Both the position numbers and the translations under genes were made by a program. Under the pieces are notes generated by a model. That model was not told the DNA's origin. It saw only the letters and a list, made by a program, of their open reading frames with translations, and made no database searches. This document shows, one piece after another, positions 58,427-64,000 of a stretch of 64,000 nucleotides of DNA (position 1 is its first letter; each line of letters begins with the position of its first letter). Source of the DNA: Temnothorax longispinosus (Eukaryota > Arthropoda > Insecta > Hymenoptera > Formicidae); contig NW_027270100.1 of assembly GCF_030848805.1 (NCBI RefSeq), positions 248,001-312,000 of the forward strand, given 5' to 3'.

Positions 58427-60229
58427 AAAGGAAAAACCACCCGGTATAAAATATATGTCCCCAAAAGTTACCAATAACACAGTATTGCATATTCGTATTT
58501 GGTTAATTTAAAGGACATCGGAATTCAGATTATAATATGCAGTAAACGACAATGATTACAAATCCCCTTTTATATACCCTGACAACTTGAACTTTTTCCC
58601 CTAAAAATAATATATAAAGCATAATTTTCACTAAACTCCTATACCTAATTAATCGTAAAAATACATACCTCTGTTTGTGCAACAACACTCTGAAATATAT
58701 AGTAACAAAAGCTCGTTTTGATACATATAAATTTCAACCGCACAAATAAACTCTGCATCAGTACTCCTACGAAAAATGATAATAACTTTTATTTCTGCAA
58801 TTGTTTATTTACGAAATATTTAAAACAATAAAATAAAGAATGCTCATAAATAAGATGATATTAGAAATTCGAAACCTCTTAAATAAAAAGAACATAACAA
58901 TATCAATACGCGAATTAAAAAATACCAATTTATTTAATCAATAATTTGTTATTAACAAACACATATATTAACAATAAAATTTTCCAATGCTATATTATAC
59001 TTTAGTGAAAGTCCTACAATATGTTTCCTATACACTCCTACCAAATTGCCAACCGTTCGTGAGATACAAAAATAATAAAAATCTTCTTATACATAAACAA
59101 TTTAATTTCATTGATTTGCTGTACTAATGAAAATGCTAACCATTTCTACCTGCATGACACATTATTAACAAGATATTAGAAACATGTGCAAGATACCACT
59201 GCTAAAATCACTTTTATCAATATTATTATTATTAACAAAATACAATATATATATATACTTACTAAAGTTAATATAAACCTCGAGCGTCAAACGCTGAAGC
59301 GCCACTCACGAACCTGAGAAAGATAAAATTGTATATGCGTAGCATAAGGAACGCGAATCCGAGCGAGATGCGAGTATTGTACGATCTGAAAAAGAGAAAG
59401 AGAGAGTCAGATATACTATAGTAACTGTTAGACGAAGAGAGCAATATCTTTTATACTTTCGACATACTAATAATAACTTTAATTGTATTATTGAAATATT
59501 CTACCCTATGTAAAGTATGTCTGAAGAAACTTAAATAATATTCAACATGTATTTGCACATTTTAAAATTAAAATATTAAAGATTTCTTATTTTCCTTTAT
59601 GATAAAAGTCATATTGAAATCGCTCTCAATACAAATCGCTGTTAGACTAGAGAATAAAAATAGAATTCAGACGAGTCACCTGTATGACTCATTCGAGTGA
59701 ATCTAGTCTTCGCGTAGACCATATATGGACATGTCGAAGCAGAGCGCAACGCATGACCATATAAGGTAATGAATTTCAAGATACCACCCTATGACTCATT
59801 GCTGGCAAACGAGCCACACCACTAGAAGTAGACTCACATCCGCTAGACAACGCCTTATGACTCATTGTAACGAGGTGCGGTCACCTCCCACTACCGTTTC
59901 CAAAATTGTATAAAAGCAGAATCTTTTACCCTCTCGACGGAGAGTGTGGAACGAGCCAGGAAAGGTCACATATCTTATACTTGTTCCATCCTCCCATATA
60001 AGCCACTTGTATCGTAAAAGTTCTACAATAAATACCATACTGTTTTATATCAAAAGAAAGATAAAGATTATTGAATACCTACCTTCGACGGATCCAAGGA
60101 GCCATAATCTGCATCGCCGAATAACAGTTAATTATCCTGGGGTTTTACGTCCTTAACTGCAAGAAAAAGAACCCATCAACGGAGACGTTCTGCCGGATCG
60201 GGCCACCTCGCATCACCCAGGACGTCACA
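58427..60229 (+). repeat. Long LTR-like repeat, copy G (truncated left)
   Basis: Sense copy starting mid-element at AAAGGAAAAACC, directly after copy F, and ending GACGTCACA at 60229. It retains TGACTCA boxes, TATA (about 59906) and AATAAA. Right flank TTAC has no partner, so the left part and its flank were deleted. Confidence 0.85.
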
Positions 60230-60638
60230 TTACATGTCGTCGGTATGACAGGAATCATAACCTGATTCCTGTCAACTTTAACGATTAATATCTCGCGTCG
60301 CGGGGCAGAGCGACACTTTTTTCTGCCAGATTCTTTCGTTTCGTGCAAAAACGCGTCGATTAAGCCTAAGTTCATCAAAATCGGAGGTGAGGGGTGTAAA
60401 CTGAATAATTACCAAAGTTTTATATTATTTTATCACTGGTGAAAGATTATTTTTGAATTTATTTATTTACTATTAAAATTAACCATTTGGATATTATCAA
60501 TTGTGTAAGTGTTATATAAATAAAATAAAAAATGAAAGTATAAATTATAATAGTTATAATTAAAATCAGCAATTAAATATTTGTAAAACATTATTACAAT
60601 AACATGATTGAAATATTACCGTTTCTTTTTGAGTTTTA
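60230..60638. other. Backbone, no gene seen
   Basis: Begins with a short hairpin-like GACAGGAATC...GATTCCTGTC (about 60248-60277), then AT-rich. Confidence 0.4.
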
Positions 60639-61511
60639 TTAGGCTCTGGATTTTTTTATATCTAATATTATTTGTACGGCATCACTGTAACCCAGTTTTT
60701 TAAAGACATAGCGTCGGTTGTTATGCTTCAAGTCTTCTTCATTAACTGTAAAGAATAAAATACTAGTAAAAACCTAATAAAATTACGTCATTTACCGAAA
60801 GCATGAAACACTTACTAGGTATATTTAGTAAAAGATTAGAATGGATAATAAAATAACACATTGTCAGTAAAAACAATTTAGTCAAAATGATGTCAAAGTG
60901 ACATCAAATTGATGAGGAGTATGATGTTAAAATAAGTGATCAAAATGATAGCAATATGACTGCATAACATCCCATACCATGATGGTGATTTAAAATTAAA
61001 TTATATTGAATAAGAGCAAAATAAAGACAAAATATATTACATATACAATACCCAGGTAGAACAGAGAAAGTAATAAACAACAGTTTTGACATTATTTTGA
61101 CTAGGCCAATGATAAAATCTTCTTAACACTACAAATAGATAATAGCATGCTAAAAACTAAAATAAAGTACAATAAACAAAATAAACAAAAAAAAAACAAT
61201 CGGTTAAAAAAAGGTAGAAAAAAGAAAACCTCAAAAAATTTTATAGAAAAAAGAAAAGTGTGAACTTTATAATTTACTTAAAATTAAAATTGACTATGAC
61301 AATGAATTTTGTACATACTTCCTACTTCCATAATTTGAGCTGCGATCAAACTTTCTTTCATGGTTACAGTGTTCAGCCTTTTTACAAAATATGGGTCCTC
61401 ATACTTATTCAGAACCACGAAATTCTTTATTCTTTCAATAGGGACAATATGGATTTTCTTGCTTTCATCGTCGAAATAACGCACACTAGCAAACTTAATT
61501 TGTGAATCCAT
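60639..61511 (-). CDS. Small two-exon gene, unrecognised
   Basis: Exon 1 61511-61319 (MDSQIKFASVRYFDDESKKI ...), donor GTATGT. Exon 2 60745-60639, acceptor TTTACAG, ending LDIKKSRA and TAA with AATAAA overlapping. Junction in frame; 99 aa. Charged, no Cys clusters. The start resembles the short N-terminal domains seen before BEN-domain or transposon-derived insect proteins, but I cannot assign it. Confidence 0.4.
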
Positions 61512-61612
61512 GGTCGCTTTAAAAAATTATGTTTATTACATTTTCAAAACTTGAAAAATATTTTTTAACTGTGATAAGAAAATAATTCAAATGATGTAGT
61601 ATTTGCACATAT

Positions 61613-62107
61613 TTATATTATGATTAATAATATTAAAATTTGTAAATTATAATTAAAAACAAAAAGTTTTTCTTGACGTTCCGGGGGGGGGGGAAATGCG
61701 TTCGAGGTTGTTCGTTTCGCGGGGGGGTCTCGATCTTCGTCATCGTCGTTTTTTTTTACTCTCGGTCCAAAGGTCGTTTCGATCCGCGTCGCGACGGACC
61801 GGATGTGGTTTTCCGGCCCATCCCGGCGTATCGAGATCGAGGAAGACGACTCGTCTCTTCGTTCGTTCGATTCGTACGATTCGCGATAATCTTTTAACGC
61901 GCGTTCGAAATCGTTCGAGGTTGCTCTCGTCGTTTCCTCCTTTTGCTTTTTTTTCGGAGAATGCGGCGAGCGGTTGTCGTCATTCCGGGAAAGAGCGCGT
62001 CCGGCAGGGGGTACATAACGAACGGGGGTATAAATTAAACGGGCGTGCGAACGACGCGGCAAACGGTTTTTTTTCTGCGAGAATTCTAGAGCGCGGTCGA
62101 GAATCAC
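61613..62107 (-). CDS. 164-codon charged, CpG-rich ORF, doubtful
   Basis: Open on the minus strand across a sharply bounded GC/CpG-rich island (about 61676-62150). Composition is Arg, Asp, Ser and Pro-rich, disordered, with a poly-D/E stretch and FPPPPE. Two G runs (11 at 61683-61693, 7 near 61721) make frame errors likely. It overlaps an equally open plus frame, so coding is uncertain. Confidence 0.25.
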   Translation of the reverse strand: MILDRALEFSQKKNRLPRRSHARLIYTPVRYVPPAGRALSRNDDNRSPHSPKKKQKEETTRATSNDFERALKDYRESYESNERRDESSSSISIRRDGPENHIRSVATRIETTFGPRVKKNDDDEDRDPPAKRTTSNAFPPPPERQEKLFVFNYNLQILILLIII

Positions 62108-62115
62108 TCGCGTAG

Positions 62116-62657
62116 TTGAGAGTTAATATATTTGTAAAAAATACGGTATGGGAACGGACAGACGCTATTGCTCGTCGATGGTGCGTTTGCTTCGCGACAG
62201 AGAAGTTGGGTCCCAAGCATTCTAGATTGCATATCACTAGAACTAAACATAATTGGGAGGCTTTGGACTCATACGTTAAAATATGTTGGTGTAGGGTTCG
62301 CGGCAGCGTCCGTAATGTTTATGATGAAAGATCGACACACGGGATTATCTGGAGATCGCTCGTGCCACGTTGGCCTATTGGAAACGAGCTCTGTTTACAG
62401 TGTGGAAGAGAGTGTAAAATAGGTTTCTAGATACTTATGATTACGCTGAAACATTAATGTGGCGGACTGAAGATGGAGATTTTTATTTTGATATGGACGT
62501 TAGTGGTGCAAATGTAGCATTAGCGATACGTACTCGCAAATGAACGATCGCCGTTATCCGTCGTCTGAGAAATCGGACGACGAACCGCGCTGTCGCGAGC
62601 CCATGCCTAAGTTTTCGTCCGATACGGATGACGAATCGGCGAGAGTCGAAGCACCGT
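62116..62657 (+). pseudogene. Unrecognised coding-like fragments cut by repeat copy H
   Basis: 62116-62430 is open (FVKNTVWERTDAIARRWC ... LCLQCGRECKIGF). A second frame follows with TLMWRTEDGDFYFDMDVSG and stops at ATGA (62540-62543), where a new frame starts MNDRRYPSSEKSDDE. It remains open through an acidic-serine stretch until copy H at 62658. The stop/start overlap ATGA is unusual for a eukaryotic nuclear gene. No family recognised. Confidence 0.3.
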
Positions 62658-63269
62658 TGTGACGTCCTGGGTGATGCAAGGTGGCCCGATCCGGCAGAAC
62701 GTCTCCGTTAATGGGTTCTTTTTCTTGCAGTTAAGGAGGTAAAACCCCAGGATAATTAACTGTTGGTCGGCGATGTGGATTATGGCTCCTTGGATCCGTT
62801 GAAGGTAGGTATTCAATAATCTTTATCTTTTTTTTGATATAAAAGAGTATGGTATTTATTGTAGAACTTTTACGATACAAGTGGCTTATATGGGAGGATG
62901 GAACAAGTATAGAATATGTGACCTTTCCTGGCTCGTTCCACACTCTCCGTCGAGAGGGTGAAAGATTCTGCTTTTATACAATTTTGGAAACGGTAGTGGG
63001 AGGTGACCGCACCTCGTTACAATGAGTCATAAGGCGTTGTCTAGCGGATGTGAGTCTACTTCTAGTGGTGTGGCTCGCTTGCCAGCAATGAGTCATAGAG
63101 TGGTATCTTGAAATTCATTACCTTATATGGTCATGCGTTGCGCTCTGCTTCGACATGTCCATATATGGTCTATGCGAGGACTAGATTCACTCGAATGAGT
63201 CATACAGGTGACTCGTCTGAATTCTCTTTTTTTATTCTCTAGTCTAACAGCGATTTGTATTGAGAGCGA
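62658..63269 (-). repeat. Long LTR-like repeat, copy H (left part)
   Basis: TGTGACGTCC at 62658, preceded by CCGT. It matches the first 610 bp of copies E and F and is interrupted at 63270 by another element. Confidence 0.88.
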
Positions 63270-64000
63270 GTAGGGAGGTAATAGGTACTTCTGGCCCAGG
63301 GATCTTTCTTGCGGTTATCGTGGTCGGGGGGGGCTTCGCTGCCGCGGGGGGAGCGCCGTAAGCGGTGGGCGAGGAGGTCGAGGGACGGTGTAAAGGGTCA
63401 CCGGTGGGGGGGGGGCTATGCGGGGGGAAGAGAAAACTGGGCGAGAGAGAGAGCGCGACGCGAGGGGAACATTTGACGTAAGGTTGGGTGTGGCAGGGCC
63501 GCCAACGGGGGTTCGGCGCGGGGCAGGGCCGCCAACGGAAGCTCGTTGCGGGGATTTGGGCATTTTCCGAGAGGGCGCTCGGAGCGGCGCTCGTGTAGGG
63601 AGCAGCATATCTGTCTCCCTTCTGATTGGTCAGCCTCCTCTCCTGCGCTAGCAAGAGAGGTTGAGAGTTACGAGGTTGGCAGAACTGAGTTACGACGACC
63701 GTTAGAATTATACTGACTCTCGTGGCTGTTGCGTGGTCTGCAATAAAGTATTATTTTATCAGCAGTAATCGAGTGCGTAATTATTCCTCGATACCTCTCG
63801 TCAAGACGTCGGTAGTAGGCCGACACTCGGAGGCATAATCGACCTCCTGTGGTACTGAATTCCTACATTGGTGACCCCGACTGAAAAACATGCAACGGTT
63901 CTTGCACAAATCGCTACCGGAAGCCCGAGTCAGAGATAAATCCTCGTGTGGACCAATCTTCCCCGAGGAACGGACGCAGAAGTAGCGGATCGAATTAACC
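63270..64000 (+). mobile_element. Gypsy-like LTR retrotransposon, 5' LTR and leader (runs off window)
   Basis: A GC-rich, non-family sequence starts inside copy H at about 63270 and ends ...CCTACA at 63867. It is followed by the primer-binding site TGGTGACCCCGACTG (63869-63883) as in many insect Gypsy elements. AATAAA at about 63741 fits the LTR R region. 63884-64000 is untranslated leader. The 5' border lacks a clean TG, so its first bases are uncertain. Confidence 0.75.

Noticed and set aside
61676..61900. Ribosomal RNA spacer
   Set aside because: GC- and CGT-rich texture resembles rDNA spacers but no conserved rRNA core is present.

Overview
The window looks like a transposon-dense arthropod (probably insect, possibly ant) locus. 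The basis is the very AT-rich sequence, spliced PIF/Harbinger and pogo transposases, Copia elements primed by the internal initiator-tRNA-Met site used by insect copia, and arthropod TATA/initiator spacing. The species is an inference. No conserved host housekeeping gene was recognised.

Layout. 1-1551 is a Copia gag-pol remnant. 1552-4737 carries a damaged Harbinger transposase. 4738-8162 is a Helitron remnant (Rep plus Pif1-type helicase) ending in a hairpin and CTAG. Beside it, on the minus strand, lies a broken ORF (8407-8968) resembling the Rep of circular ssDNA replicons, headed by three exact-length 94-bp repeats. A 500-N gap follows. From 10.7 kb on, the window is built from at least eight copies (called A-H here) of one long repeat, about 3.1 kb when whole. 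It has TG...CA ends, 4-bp target duplications, a TATA box, an AATAAA and no coding capacity, so it behaves like a long solo LTR. Many younger elements are nested in it.

Nested elements with resolved ends: Copia II 14385-23382 (minus, TSD CTATC), with Harbinger 18649-22809 (TSD TCA) inside its gag; Harbinger 27742-33484 (TSD TTA) in repeat copy D; repeat copy E (TSD CTAT) in copy D; Copia III 35201-40159 (identical 284-bp LTRs, TSD ATAAT) in copy E; a pogo element 50123-54492 (TSD TA) and a 700-bp perfect-foldback element 57566-58265 (TSD TTAA) in copy F; and a Gypsy-like LTR with primer-binding site at 63270-64000, in copy H.

Stripping these out leaves a non-repeat backbone of roughly 8-9 kb (13902-14384, 23388-24492, 27585-27625, 45322-49926, 60230-62653). 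It carries a compact set of unrecognised small genes. Three encode cysteine-rich proteins sharing the spacing C-x14/15-CxxC-x30/33-CxxC-x12-CxxC. The others are a 265-aa proline-rich protein, a 166-aa basic protein and a single-pass membrane protein. Upstream of the plus-strand genes are a TATA/initiator promoter and three covarying RNA hairpins with a fixed UACGAG loop. One of the zinc-type genes is now split over 21 kb by two repeat insertions, yet its pieces still join in frame. This gene set is the best candidate for an undescribed system. A viral or selfish-element origin is possible but unproven.
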